From contig DATFYA010000105.1 in the NCBI GenBank assembly GCA_035315345.1, positions 1-64,000 of the forward strand: 64,000 nt of DNA, written 5' to 3'. The translations under genes and the position numbers were made by a program. Below are positions 1-7,769 of the stretch, piece by piece. Position 1 is the first letter of the stretch, and the number at the start of each line of letters is the position of its first letter. The notes under the pieces are model-generated. The model ran no database searches. It saw only the letters and a program-made list of their open reading frames with translations, and was not told where the DNA came from. Source of the DNA: Candidatus Methylomirabilota bacterium (GTDB lineage Bacteria > Methylomirabilota > Methylomirabilia > Rokubacteriales > CSP1-6).

Positions 1-793
1 TGAACGCCACCGTGATGACGATGGGGCCGGGGGTGAGCATGGCGACGGCGACGGCGTCGACGAACTGCTTGTCGTTGAGCCAGCCATACTCCTGGACGAC
101 GCCACCGTAGAGGAACGGCACGATGGCGAGGCCGCTGCCGAAGACGAAGGCGCCCGCCTTCGCGAAGAACCAGAGGATCTGCGCCAGCAGCTCCGGCGTC
201 ATCGCGACGGCGAAGCACACCGGGGCCGAGCGCCGGAGCCACGCCGGGGGCGCCTGTGCGACCATGACCGCGACGCCGCACAGCAGGAAGAGCCAGAGGC
301 TCTCGGACTCGGTCCACGCGGTGACCACCGCCATCACGGCGAAGACGACCCACTGCAGGCGGTCCTTCGCCATCGTGAGCCGGGCGAGCTTGTAGGCGGC
401 AATGGTGATGATGCCGATCACGGTCGCCCCGACGCCGTAGAATGCGGCCTGCATCCAGGACAAGCCCCCGAACCGCACGTACAGCCAGCTGATCGCCACC
501 GTCATCACGAACGATGGCAGCACGAAGGCGAGCGCCACCATCGTGGCCCCTCGCACCCGGGAGTGCACATAGCCGAGGCAAATCGCAAGCTGCGCCGCGA
601 GCGGCCCCGGGGCCAGCTGCGAGAGGGCCAGGGACTTCATGTACTCGTCCTTCGTGAACCATTTCCGCTGCTCGACCAGGTCGCGCTGCATGTAGCCCAC
701 CAGCGCGACGGGTCCCCCGAAGCCGAGGCTGCCCAGATAGAGGAAATACTTGAGCAACTGCATCGTCGTCGGCCGGCTCATCATCGCCCCCAT
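1..793 (-). CDS. chrA: Chromate transporter ChrA, 3' end cut by window edge
   Basis: Inner-membrane CHR-family transporter, expected to export chromate. About 264 residues are visible and the reading frame stays open to the left edge. The first CHR domain shows GFGGPVALVGYMQRDLVE near residue 25 and LSQLAPGPLAAQLA near residue 65. The second domain starts with AGAFVFGSGLAIVPFL and repeats the signature as MLTPGPIVIT at the edge, so this is the long two-domain form (usually about 390-400 aa). The start is ATG at 793, or the two ATGs at 784 and 781. None has a strong ribosome site. It is the third gene of the chrB-ocd-chrA operon, about 100 bp after ocd. The assignment rests on motif recognition and on the chrB neighbour. 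Confidence 0.9.
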   Translation of the reverse strand, partial: MGAMMSRPTTMQLLKYFLYLGSLGFGGPVALVGYMQRDLVEQRKWFTKDEYMKSLALSQLAPGPLAAQLAICLGYVHSRVRGATMVALAFVLPSFVMTVAISWLYVRFGGLSWMQAAFYGVGATVIGIITIAAYKLARLTMAKDRLQWVVFAVMAVVTAWTESESLWLFLLCGVAVMVAQAPPAWLRRSAPVCFAVAMTPELLAQILWFFAKAGAFVFGSGLAIVPFLYGGVVQEYGWLNDKQFVDAVAVAMLTPGPIVITVAF

Positions 794-897
794 GCGGTCT
801 GGCCCGGCAACGACCGCGCGAGCCGAATCAGCGCCGCGGTGAACCGGGCCAGTCCCATCAAGAAAACGTGATTTCCTTCCACGTATTGCCGATCGTC

Positions 898-1884
898 TCA
901 GCCATCGAGCGCCACCTCCTGACCTCGACCGTCACGCCGCGCCTTCTCGTACACCGCCACCGCCGCCGCCACATCCTGCAGCGCCGTGCCCGAGCTATCG
1001 AAGATCGTGATCTCCTCAGCACGGCTACGACCGGGCCGCCCCCCCGCGACGACGTCACCGAGCTCGGCATGCACGTCCTCCGGCGCCAGGAGACCCTGTG
1101 CCACCGCATGCTGCAGCTCCCCGATCTCCACGCACTGGGCGAGCACGTCGACGACCACGGTGGAGCTCGCCATCAAGGCGGGCTCGAGCTCCTGCTTGCC
1201 GCGCGCATCGGCGCCGACCGCCGCCAGGAACGTGCCGGGAGCGACGTCGGCCGCAGCTACTACCGCCTGGCGCGATGGCGTGCACGTCACGCATACGTCG
1301 CTGGCAGTCAGTGCCTTTCGAAGATCCTTGACCGCCTCGACCTCCAGCCCCAGCCGGGTGCTCGCCTGGGCCGCCATGCACTCCGCTCGCGCGTGGTCGA
1401 TGTCCAGCACCCACGCCCGCTCCAGCGGAAGGACGGCGGCGATGGCCGCCAACTGCAGCTCGCCCTGAATCCCGCACCCCACTATCGTGGCCGTCCGGCT
1501 GTCGGGCCGCGCCAGGTACCGCGCCGCAACCCCGGTCGCCGCCCCCGTCCGCAACGCGGTCACGCTCCCGGAGTCGATCACCGCCAGCGGCGTCCCGCGC
1601 TCGCCGTCGACCAGCACCACCAATCCCTGGATCGTGGGCAGCCCGGAACATTTGGGGTTGCCGGGGAAGTTGCCGTTGGTCTTCGCCGCGAAGTACGCAC
1701 GCTCGCCCAGGAGCCCGGCCGCCTTGATGTGGAAGGCCCCACCCGTGGCGGGCACCGAGAGTACGCCGGGCCCGAGGGTTCGACCCTCGGCATGCAGCCG
1801 AAAGGCGTACTCGACCACGTCGACGCACTCGCGAAGACTGAGCAGCTCGAACACATCCGCGCGGGACAACGCGAGAATCGGCAT
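898..1884 (-). CDS. Ornithine cyclodeaminase/mu-crystallin family protein
   Basis: 328 aa, the normal length for the OCD/mu-crystallin family. These are NAD(P)-dependent proteins that include ornithine cyclodeaminase, alanine dehydrogenase and ketimine reductases. Family marks are the N-terminal AFRLHAEGRTLGPG, FAAKTNGNFPGNP, the central SVTALRTGAATGVAARYLA and the dinucleotide-binding TIVGCGIQGELQLAAI near residue 140. The C-terminal IFDSSGTALQD is also typical. The ATG lies one base after the chrB stop (TGAGATG), so translation is probably coupled. The substrate cannot be read from sequence. Its place between chrB and chrA is not the usual chromate cluster composition, so a role in chromate stress is only suggested by context. 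Confidence 0.88.
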   Translation of the reverse strand: MPILALSRADVFELLSLRECVDVVEYAFRLHAEGRTLGPGVLSVPATGGAFHIKAAGLLGERAYFAAKTNGNFPGNPKCSGLPTIQGLVVLVDGERGTPLAVIDSGSVTALRTGAATGVAARYLARPDSRTATIVGCGIQGELQLAAIAAVLPLERAWVLDIDHARAECMAAQASTRLGLEVEAVKDLRKALTASDVCVTCTPSRQAVVAAADVAPGTFLAAVGADARGKQELEPALMASSTVVVDVLAQCVEIGELQHAVAQGLLAPEDVHAELGDVVAGGRPGRSRAEEITIFDSSGTALQDVAAAVAVYEKARRDGRGQEVALDG

Positions 1885-1885
1885 C

Positions 1886-2830
1886 TCAGCCTTTTCCGGA
1901 GGTGTTGGTGTACAGCCCTTCGAACAGCGTCATGCCTTGTGCCAGCACCTGGTGATCGTCTGCCGCGGCGGTGAGCAGGGCCCGGATCGCCACGTCGATG
2001 CCGCGCGCCTCCTCGCGCGGGTACTTGCCGTCGCGCAGGTCCGCCTCGTGTACTACCTCCGCGAGCCGGATGAGCCGCCGGTCACGCAAATTCGCGCGCT
2101 TGATCAGCGTCTCGAATGTGCAGTCCTCGCCCTGATGGCTGAGCTCCGCCCCCGGCGCGTCGTAAGGAATCGCGTCCTTGGGAAACTCGGCCGGCGGAGC
2201 GAACAGGAACACTGCATCTGGATCGATGAACCGCCTGATCAGCCACGCCGAAGCGACGCGGTCGACGTGCGGCCTGGGCCGGGTGACCCACCGGCGTCCT
2301 CGCAGCTTGGTCAGATCGAGCCGTGGCTCCGGCACCGGTGTTTCGGGACGTCTGGTACGCATGGCGATGGCCTCCTCGAGACGCCTCACCTCGGCTCCGC
2401 CGGGGGCGTCGAAGAAGTCGATGCCGCGGATCCGCTGGTGGTCCTTGGACAGGCGGGCGAGCTTGTCGTGCATCTTCGGGCTAATGGCTTTCCCTTCCAG
2501 GCCCGGCAGGAGCCGGCGGTAACGTAGAGCGAGCTGTCGATACTCTCGGTCGCGGGGCTCGTGAAACAAGCGCAGCACATCCCCCGGGCTGACGTTCTCG
2601 ATCTGCTGGACGCGGATGAGCGTGGCTTCGCCCCCGTCGCGCTCCACCTCTTGAGCGAGCCACTGGAAATCCTCGTAACGCTCCGGCGTGTCCGGGAGCA
2701 GATACGCGGACCGCTTGAGGGCAACCGCGCCAAGGGAGCGCAGGCGCCTCCATACTCGCACCCGCAGGCTAGACGGCGTGGGGGGCAGGCTCAACAGTAG
2801 AAGGAGGAGTTGTTGCTGGCTCATCGCCAT
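1886..2830 (-). CDS. chrB: Chromate resistance protein ChrB
   Basis: 314 aa with both ChrB halves. The N-terminal part (about residues 1-140) has LLLLLLSLPPTPSSLRVR and LKRSAYLLPDTPER. The C-terminal part carries RPRPHVDRVASAWLIRRFID near residue 190 and GAELSHQGEDCTFETLI near 240. Family members act as chromate-responsive regulators or accessory factors for ChrA. Two ATGs are possible, 2830 and 2824. The upstream promoter would place transcription start at about 2824-2826, so a leaderless message starting at 2824 is plausible. First gene of the chrB-ocd-chrA operon. Confidence 0.9.
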   Translation of the reverse strand: MAMSQQQLLLLLLSLPPTPSSLRVRVWRRLRSLGAVALKRSAYLLPDTPERYEDFQWLAQEVERDGGEATLIRVQQIENVSPGDVLRLFHEPRDREYRQLALRYRRLLPGLEGKAISPKMHDKLARLSKDHQRIRGIDFFDAPGGAEVRRLEEAIAMRTRRPETPVPEPRLDLTKLRGRRWVTRPRPHVDRVASAWLIRRFIDPDAVFLFAPPAEFPKDAIPYDAPGAELSHQGEDCTFETLIKRANLRDRRLIRLAEVVHEADLRDGKYPREEARGIDVAIRALLTAAADDHQVLAQGMTLFEGLYTNTSGKG

Positions 2831-2832
2831 GG

Positions 2833-2861
2833 ATGAAACACTAGTTTCATGTCCCTGTCAA
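2833..2861 (-). promoter_or_regulatory. chrB promoter with overlapping palindromic operator
   Basis: On the minus strand a perfect -35 box TTGACA (2861-2856) is followed after 17 bp by TTTCAT (2838-2833). A perfect inverted repeat ATGAAAC-N4-GTTTCAT (2833-2850) covers the spacer and the -10 box, so a bound dimer would block the polymerase. The repressor is not known; ChrB itself or a distant TetR/PadR-type protein are candidates. Confidence 0.65.
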
Positions 2862-3343
2862 GCCGGAGCAGTCGCGCCTGGGCCGAGCGACCGTCGCTCG
2901 CAGTCATCCGGCAGCTCATAGCGGCGGAGGTGGGCGTCCTTTCCTACCTCGACGACCGGGAGACGACGTCGGCGACTGGGAACCCATCGCTGCTTCTTGG
3001 GGCCGTCGTCCGGGCCCTGCTGCCGCCTGTAACCGGGACGCGCGGGTCCGGATCGGGAGCGAGCCAAAGCGCTGGTGACCCCGGCGGGACTGACCTGACC
3101 TGGCTTCCGACGATCCCGCTGCGCCTCGCGCTCCCCGCCGCCGCGTAACCGTCGCCGCCGCCACGGATTCCCGGTCCGTTCCCGCACGGTCCGGGGCCCT
3201 CTCAGGGCTCCGACCCTTCCGGACCCCGGCCGTGGCGTGCCTGGGCCCGATCCTCTCGGCCCACCGCCGTCGCCCCATTCCCGGACCCTGAAGGATGTCC
3301 GTGCGGGTTGAGAGTCGCGCACACGGTCACGCGGAAATATTGG
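2862..3343. other. Non-coding stretch upstream of chrB
   Basis: About 480 bp without a convincing gene. The open frames on both strands have Arg/Ser/Gly-rich translations with no recognisable domain. The only structure seen is the copy of the tRNA-Glu 3' end at 3073-3089. Confidence 0.5.
3073..3089. repeat. 17-bp copy of the tRNA-Glu 3' end (att-like)
   Basis: TGGTGACCCCGGCGGGA here is identical to 4167-4183, the CCA end, acceptor strand and T-stem strand of the tRNA-Glu gene, in direct orientation and 1,094 bp away. Bases on either side differ. This is the geometry left by an element integrated at a tRNA 3' end, but no integrase is present. Confidence 0.5.
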
Positions 3344-3367
3344 GACACAGCTATCATGTGTTGTGTC
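3344..3367. promoter_or_regulatory. Inverted repeat upstream of J-domain gene
   Basis: GACACA-N12-TGTGTC forms a perfect 6-bp dyad in the most AT-rich stretch of the area, with TATCAT (3352-3357) inside it. It sits about 145 bp before the J-domain gene and may be an operator over a promoter. No regulator is identified. Confidence 0.35.
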
Positions 3368-3418
3368 GATCCACTCATGCCCTCGTCGGGAAGCACGCCG
3401 CGAACAGGAGAGACAGTA

Positions 3419-3493
3419 GTGGACATGGACACGGGCAACACCGCGGTCACCGTCTCTCAAGTCGGCCAAACCTCCGCCTTCCCTGTGCGGTAG
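3419..3493 (+). CDS. Possible 24-aa peptide ORF
   Basis: GTG at 3419 follows a good ribosome site, AGGAGAG at 3406-3412 with a 6-base gap, and the frame runs 24 codons to TAG at 3491. The stop is 16 bp before the J-domain start, so it could be a leader or coupling peptide. No homology is recognised, and a chance ORF is quite possible. Confidence 0.2.
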   Translation: MDMDTGNTAVTVSQVGQTSAFPVR

Positions 3494-3509
3494 AGAGGGC
3501 TCTGTTCCA

Positions 3510-4109
3510 GTGCACATGCCGGGCACTCCTAACTACTACGAGGTGCTTCAGGTCAGCCGGGCGGCCCAGCCCCTGATCATCACCAAGGCGTACCGGCTGC
3601 TCGCCGCCTTCTACCACCCAGACAACAAGGAGACCGGCGACAGCGAGGCATTCCATAACGTCGTCGCCGCCTACCGCGTGCTGTGCGATCCAGTGCGCCG
3701 AGCAGCGTACGACCGCGACACCTTCGGCACGTCCTCGCCGCCGCCGAGCAACGGCGGTCCCCCAGAACGAGAACTCTCGGAGCGCCGCACCGAGGACGAG
3801 CGGGACTTACGTCGTCAGTTGTTACAGGCTCTCTACAACGTCCGCCGCACCGAGCCACACCGCCCGAGCTTGCCTCTCATGGTCATCCCTGACCTCTTCG
3901 GCTGCTCGATCGACGAGACACAGTTCACTCTGTGGTATCTGCGAGGGAAGAAGTTCATCGAGATGACGGACGATGGAATGGCGATCACTGTGGCTGGCGT
4001 CGACTATGTGGAGAGCCGCGAGTTTGGTCTGCCTACCTCGACCTCACCCGATCCGGCGCTAGGCCCCGGGTCGTTCATGCTCGGAGCAGGCGACTCGAGC
4101 GGAACGTAG
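3510..4109 (+). CDS. J-domain protein with C-terminal winged-helix-like domain
   Basis: 199 aa. Residues about 8-72 form a J domain: YYEVLQVS, helix II, the HPD motif in AFYHPDNKE, and a helix III/IV ending DPVRRAAYDRD. A Pro/Ser/Glu-rich linker follows. From about residue 95 a region rich in LRRQLLQALYNVR, SIDETQFTLWYLRGKKFIE and MAITVAGVDYVESRE looks like a winged helix. J domains recruit and stimulate Hsp70 (DnaK). The DnaJ zinc and substrate domains are absent, so it is a specialised co-chaperone, possibly acting on a DNA-bound or regulatory client (inference). Start is GTG 3510 (AGAGAGG 11 bases upstream) or ATG 3516. The gene lies between the two copies of the tRNA-Glu 3' end repeat. 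Confidence 0.75.
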   Translation: MHMPGTPNYYEVLQVSRAAQPLIITKAYRLLAAFYHPDNKETGDSEAFHNVVAAYRVLCDPVRRAAYDRDTFGTSSPPPSNGGPPERELSERRTEDERDLRRQLLQALYNVRRTEPHRPSLPLMVIPDLFGCSIDETQFTLWYLRGKKFIEMTDDGMAITVAGVDYVESREFGLPTSTSPDPALGPGSFMLGAGDSSGT

Positions 4110-4166
4110 TGACGCGATGACCGCGACCGCCCTCCGCGGGCTTGGAGCGGCGGCGAGTCAGATCAA

Positions 4167-4183
4167 TGGTGACCCCGGCGGGA
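4167..4183. repeat. tRNA-Glu copy of the 17-bp direct repeat
   Basis: Partner of 3073-3089. It covers CCA, the discriminator, the 3' acceptor strand and the 3' T-stem strand, stopping at the T loop. Confidence 0.5.
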
Positions 4184-4245
4184 TTCGAACCCGCGATCTC
4201 GACCTTGAAAGGGTCGCGTCCTTGGCCAGGCTAGACGACGGGGTC
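4167..4245 (-). tRNA. tRNA-Glu (anticodon TTC), CCA encoded
   Basis: Reading the minus strand from 4245, the acceptor GACCCCG pairs with CGGGGTC. The anticodon stem CGACC/GGTCG encloses loop CTTTCAA with anticodon TTC (Glu). The T arm contains GGTTCGAATCC. Discriminator A is followed by an encoded CCA (4169-4167). Confidence 0.95.
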
Positions 4246-4298
4246 CCTGGGCCGCTGTGCGTGCGGAATGGCAGCGGCATGATAGCAGGCCCCTGGAA

Positions 4299-4428
4299 AC
4301 TCGACAACCGGACGACGCGGCCGAAGCGCTGGTAGAACTCCCCTGAAGGCGCGGCAGTGATCGGCGTGGCCGTGCACCGGCTCCTAGTCGGGGACGGGGT
4401 CGCGGGCTTGGAGCTCGTGCAACGGGCG
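4299..4428 (-). pseudogene. Decayed fragment of an SAM methyltransferase gene
   Basis: This stretch aligns with about 8054-8166 inside the intact methyltransferase gene at 7942-8874. Read on the minus strand it gives HELQARDPVPD, then TAG where the intact gene has Tyr, then EPVHGHADHCRAF. The frame shifts before GEFYQRFGR (intact: GELYQRFGHE). The 14 bases ACTCGACAACCGGA at 4299-4312 also occur just 3' of the intact gene (7909-7922), so the copied segment carries an internal deletion. It is a remnant of a second copy, with one stop and at least one frameshift. Confidence 0.7.
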
Positions 4429-4707
4429 CGGCTGCGGACACTGGAGGACACGGCGGAGTTCCTCAACATCGTCCTGGCGGATCTCGTCATCGTTCATGGG
4501 CGTGCTCTGGCCGGATCGACTCCGAAGAAGGCTGAGCGCAACGCGTCGGCGGGTCGGCCTGACTCCTCATGCTATATTCGCCGAAGCCTCGTGACGGGAA
4601 TTTTTCTGAAGAAGCCGAGCGATGGCCGGGTGGGATCTCTTGCGGTGCAGGACGTGCGCGGCGCCTATCGCCCGATCGGCGAGTCTCGCGACTCGAGCCC
4701 GGAGCCC

Positions 4708-4726
4708 ATTCCTCTGTCAGAGGAAT
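4708..4726. promoter_or_regulatory. Inverted repeat 57 bp before the peroxidase start
   Basis: ATTCCTCT-GTC-AGAGGAAT is a perfect 8-bp dyad with a 3-base centre. TATATT at 4573-4578 may be a -10 box, which would put this dyad in a long 5' leader, as an RNA hairpin or operator. The rest of 4429-4782 shows no gene. Confidence 0.3.
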
Positions 4727-4782
4727 TGTGCGACGCGCCGGGCCGTCCCGGCGGACCGCTCGCGCGCGGAGGAGGATCCGTG

Positions 4783-6267
4783 ATGCGATATCAAGGTCGA
4801 TGCGTAGGGTTCGCTCTCGGGCTCGCCCTGGTCGGCGCTATTCTGACCACCTCGTCGGTTCGCGGCCAGGACGGCGGCGGGCCGCGCGGGCCCGTCTTCA
4901 CGGTGGCGAACGAATCGGGCCGAGCCCGGACGATCAACGTCGCTGGATTCCCGGTCGTCGCCCCCGACAATCCGTTCTTCCGCGACCTCGGACTGAACGG
5001 GCGCCGGTGCGTGACCTGCCACCAGCCCGAGAACAACATGAGTGTGAGCGCCCGCGGCATCCAGGCGCGCTTCGAGGCGACCGGCGGTACTGACCCGATC
5101 TTCCGGACGAATGACGGCGCGAACTCGCCACTCGCCGATGTCTCCACCCGGGAGGCGCGGGGGCGGGCCTACAGCATGCTCCTGACCAAAGGCCTCATCC
5201 GCGTCGGAATTTCCATTCCCGCCAATGCCGAGTTCGAGCTCGTCGCGGTCCGCGATCCGTACGGCTACGCCGGAAACAACCGCGACCGCGAGCTGTCCCT
5301 CTTCCGCCGGCCGCTACCCGCGACGAACCTCGCGTTCCTCAGCACCGTGATGTGGGACGGCCGCGAGACCATCGAGCGGGGGTCGCCCTCGGCCATCCAC
5401 TTCGACCTTTCCCACCAGTCGAACTCGGCGACGCAGGGCCACGCGCAGGCGCCGAACCCGCTCGACGACGTCACGCGGGATGAGATGGTCGAGTACGAAA
5501 TGGGCAACTTCACCGCCCAGATCTTCGATCGCGCCGCCGGCCATCTCCACACCGCCGGCGCGCAGGGCGGTCCCGAGAGGCTGTCGCGCCGGTCGTTCGT
5601 CTTCGGCGACAACGATCCGCTGGGCTGCGATGCGAGCGGCGTCAACTGCGCCGGCTCGAACCCGGCGTTCGATCCGATCGTGTTCACCGAGTACGACGCG
5701 TGGGCACGGCTCCTCGGCGGCGGCCGCAATCGCGCGCGGGGCGCCGTCGCCCGCGGCCAGGCCCTGTTCAACACGGTGGTGATTCCGATCGCGGGGGTGT
5801 CCGGCGTCAACGACGACTTCGGCGGACCGGGCAACTTCGACGTCCCCATCGTCGGCACGTGCACGACCTGCCACGATACGCCGAACGCGGGCGATCATTC
5901 GGTACCGGCGCCGCTCGACATCGGCGTCGCCGACCCCCCCGTGTCGGTGGCCCAGGGTGGTGACGGCGTGCACAACCGGTTCGGGCTGCCCGTCGGCGAC
6001 ATGCCGGTCTACACGTTGCGTAACAAGACCACCCGGGAGATCAAGATCGTGACGGATCCCGGTCGCGCGCTCATCACCGGCAAGTGGAAGGACGTCGGGC
6101 GATTCAAGGGGCCGATCCTGCGCGGGCTCGCCGGCCGCGCGCCCTACTTCCACAACGGCGCCGCCGCCACGCTGCGGGACGCCGTCGATTTCTACGACCG
6201 CCGGTTCAACCTCGCGCTCAGTGACACGCAGAAGTCCGACCTCGTCGCGTTCCTGCGGAGCCTGTAG
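4783..6267 (+). CDS. Di-haem cytochrome c peroxidase/MauG-like protein
   Basis: 494 aa exported c-type cytochrome. The N-terminus has a signal peptide (hydrophobic GFALGLALVGAIL, then VRG-QD). Two haem-binding CXXCH motifs are present: CVTCH at residues 76-80 and CTTCH at 360-364. The C-terminal region FKGPILRGLAGRAPYFHNG and the final TQKSDLVAFLRSL are typical of the CcpA/MauG fold. Such proteins reduce peroxide or oxidise protein or small substrates in the periplasm. The substrate here is unknown and no MauG partner gene is near. The start is ATG 4783, with GGAGGAGG at 4769-4776 and an adjacent GTG at 4780. It converges on the protease gene at 6329, and the 61 bp between them is GC-rich with short dyads. 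Confidence 0.85.
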   Translation: MRYQGRCVGFALGLALVGAILTTSSVRGQDGGGPRGPVFTVANESGRARTINVAGFPVVAPDNPFFRDLGLNGRRCVTCHQPENNMSVSARGIQARFEATGGTDPIFRTNDGANSPLADVSTREARGRAYSMLLTKGLIRVGISIPANAEFELVAVRDPYGYAGNNRDRELSLFRRPLPATNLAFLSTVMWDGRETIERGSPSAIHFDLSHQSNSATQGHAQAPNPLDDVTRDEMVEYEMGNFTAQIFDRAAGHLHTAGAQGGPERLSRRSFVFGDNDPLGCDASGVNCAGSNPAFDPIVFTEYDAWARLLGGGRNRARGAVARGQALFNTVVIPIAGVSGVNDDFGGPGNFDVPIVGTCTTCHDTPNAGDHSVPAPLDIGVADPPVSVAQGGDGVHNRFGLPVGDMPVYTLRNKTTREIKIVTDPGRALITGKWKDVGRFKGPILRGLAGRAPYFHNGAAATLRDAVDFYDRRFNLALSDTQKSDLVAFLRSL

Positions 6268-6328
6268 TCGCCGTCACGAGCGTGACAGCTGACGCGCGCG
6301 CCGGGCGCGCCGGCGCCTGGCCGGTGTA

Positions 6329-7627
6329 CTAGCGTTCGTAGCGTCCGTTTCGCGCGTCGAGTTCTTCGCGGACGATGCGGCGGATGCCTTGGCGCGTCGC
6401 GAACCCGATCCGTCGCCCGCCGAACCACACGCCCGCGATCCCGCCCAGGAGCAGGACACCCGTCAGACCCCACTGGTACTCCTCGCGGTGGAGATACCCC
6501 TGCTCCTTGTGCTTGATGTCGCAGTCTTCGCGAACGCGCTCCACGTCGGGGAAGCCCGGGTGAATTCGGTCCGCTGCGCTCATGTTACGGTAGGCCCGGT
6601 AGTGGAGGTCCCGAAGGTACAGGTCGACCCCATGGTTCCACAGCCGCGTGAACATGCTGTCGGCCCTGGGCACGACTCCGGCCGCGCGCGCGGCCTCCTG
6701 GATCGTCTCGACCGGGATGAGGAAGTTGAACCCCTGGACGACCTGCTCCCCCTGGGTCGACGTGAACGTGGCCGCGCCGATGACCTGGCCACGGTCGTCG
6801 AACACCGGCCCCCCGCTATTGCCCTGAATGATGGCCGCGTCGGTCTGGATGACACGCTGGCCCCCGATGTCCTCTTTGAATCCCGAGACGCGACCAGTCG
6901 TGATCGAGGGCTCGTACCGCGTGGCCCGGCTGAGCAGTTCGTGGGAGGCCACGACACCCGGGAAGCCGATCACGAAGAGCGTCTGCCCCAGATGGAGGTC
7001 CGTGCTGTGTCTGGCGAGGCGGACGACGGGCAATTCCTTGTCTTCGATCTTCAGGATCGCGACATCACGGCCGTGCTCCGTGCGGGGCTGCCCCGAGGGA
7101 TCCGGAGAGCCGGCCACGACCACGTAGGCGGGCGGACTGTAGAACTTCACCGCCGCGGGATAGCCCTTGCCATTGGACAGGTGGACATCCAGCGACCGCT
7201 CGACCACGAAGCCTTCCCGGTTCTCGCGCGTGGCCGCGAGCGCGCGGACGCGCTGGGTCCGTGCCGGTGTGGATAGGCCGTCCAACTCGGCGGCGCACGC
7301 CGAGGCCACCGCCTGCTCGAGCAATTCGACCGCGAACGATCCGGCCGCGCCGTCCTGGTACGGCTGCACGACGTGACCGTTCGTCACGATCCAACCCTCG
7401 GGATGGATGATGGCACCGCTCCCAAGCTCGCCGATCGTGCCCGGCCGCACGACCGTCGTCGTCCCGTCGCTGCACCGCACCGTCGCGCTCGCGCCGATGC
7501 GGACGGCGACCATGACAACGGCCGGTTTGGCGCGGAACACGGCCGATTGGAGCTCCGCTTCGGTTGCGGCGTCCGACGGAGCCACGAGGCCCGCCGCCAG
7601 GACATACGCCATCGCTCCCAGGATCAT
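6329..7627 (-). CDS. Membrane-anchored trypsin-like serine protease
   Basis: 432 aa, S1C/DegP-like peptidase fold. The triad is visible: His85 in TNGHVV, Asp188 in HGRDVAILKI and Ser271 in GNSGGPV. The roughly 100 residues between His and Asp are far more than the 30 or so in DegP, so there is an insertion. No PDZ domain follows. Instead a C-terminal helix GLTGVLLLGGIAGVWF (about residue 395-412) anchors it, with a basic tail. The N-terminal LGAMAYVLAAGLVAPSDA looks like a signal sequence. ATG 7627 leaves no basic N-region. The in-frame upstream codons IKTRASA supply one, and a GGGGAGGG site sits just before an ATC at 7648, so a non-standard start is possible. Confidence 0.82.
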   Translation of the reverse strand: MILGAMAYVLAAGLVAPSDAATEAELQSAVFRAKPAVVMVAVRIGASATVRCSDGTTTVVRPGTIGELGSGAIIHPEGWIVTNGHVVQPYQDGAAGSFAVELLEQAVASACAAELDGLSTPARTQRVRALAATRENREGFVVERSLDVHLSNGKGYPAAVKFYSPPAYVVVAGSPDPSGQPRTEHGRDVAILKIEDKELPVVRLARHSTDLHLGQTLFVIGFPGVVASHELLSRATRYEPSITTGRVSGFKEDIGGQRVIQTDAAIIQGNSGGPVFDDRGQVIGAATFTSTQGEQVVQGFNFLIPVETIQEAARAAGVVPRADSMFTRLWNHGVDLYLRDLHYRAYRNMSAADRIHPGFPDVERVREDCDIKHKEQGYLHREEYQWGLTGVLLLGGIAGVWFGGRRIGFATRQGIRRIVREELDARNGRYER

Positions 7628-7769
7628 CGCGCTCGCTCTCGTCTTGATGGGCCCTCCCCATGCTCCGGCGGCCTGGACGCGTCGTGGAGGCTGCAAGGTT
7701 CGTGGCCAGGGATCAGCTCGCCTCTCCGCGTGCCACGGCCGTGATGGCGCGCACACCGAACCCGACGCT

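Noticed and set aside
2849-3526. Open frames on both strands upstream of the J-domain gene
   Set aside because: Translations are Arg/Ser/Gly-rich without hydrophobic cores or domains, and the frames conflict with each other. They look like GC-driven chance ORFs.
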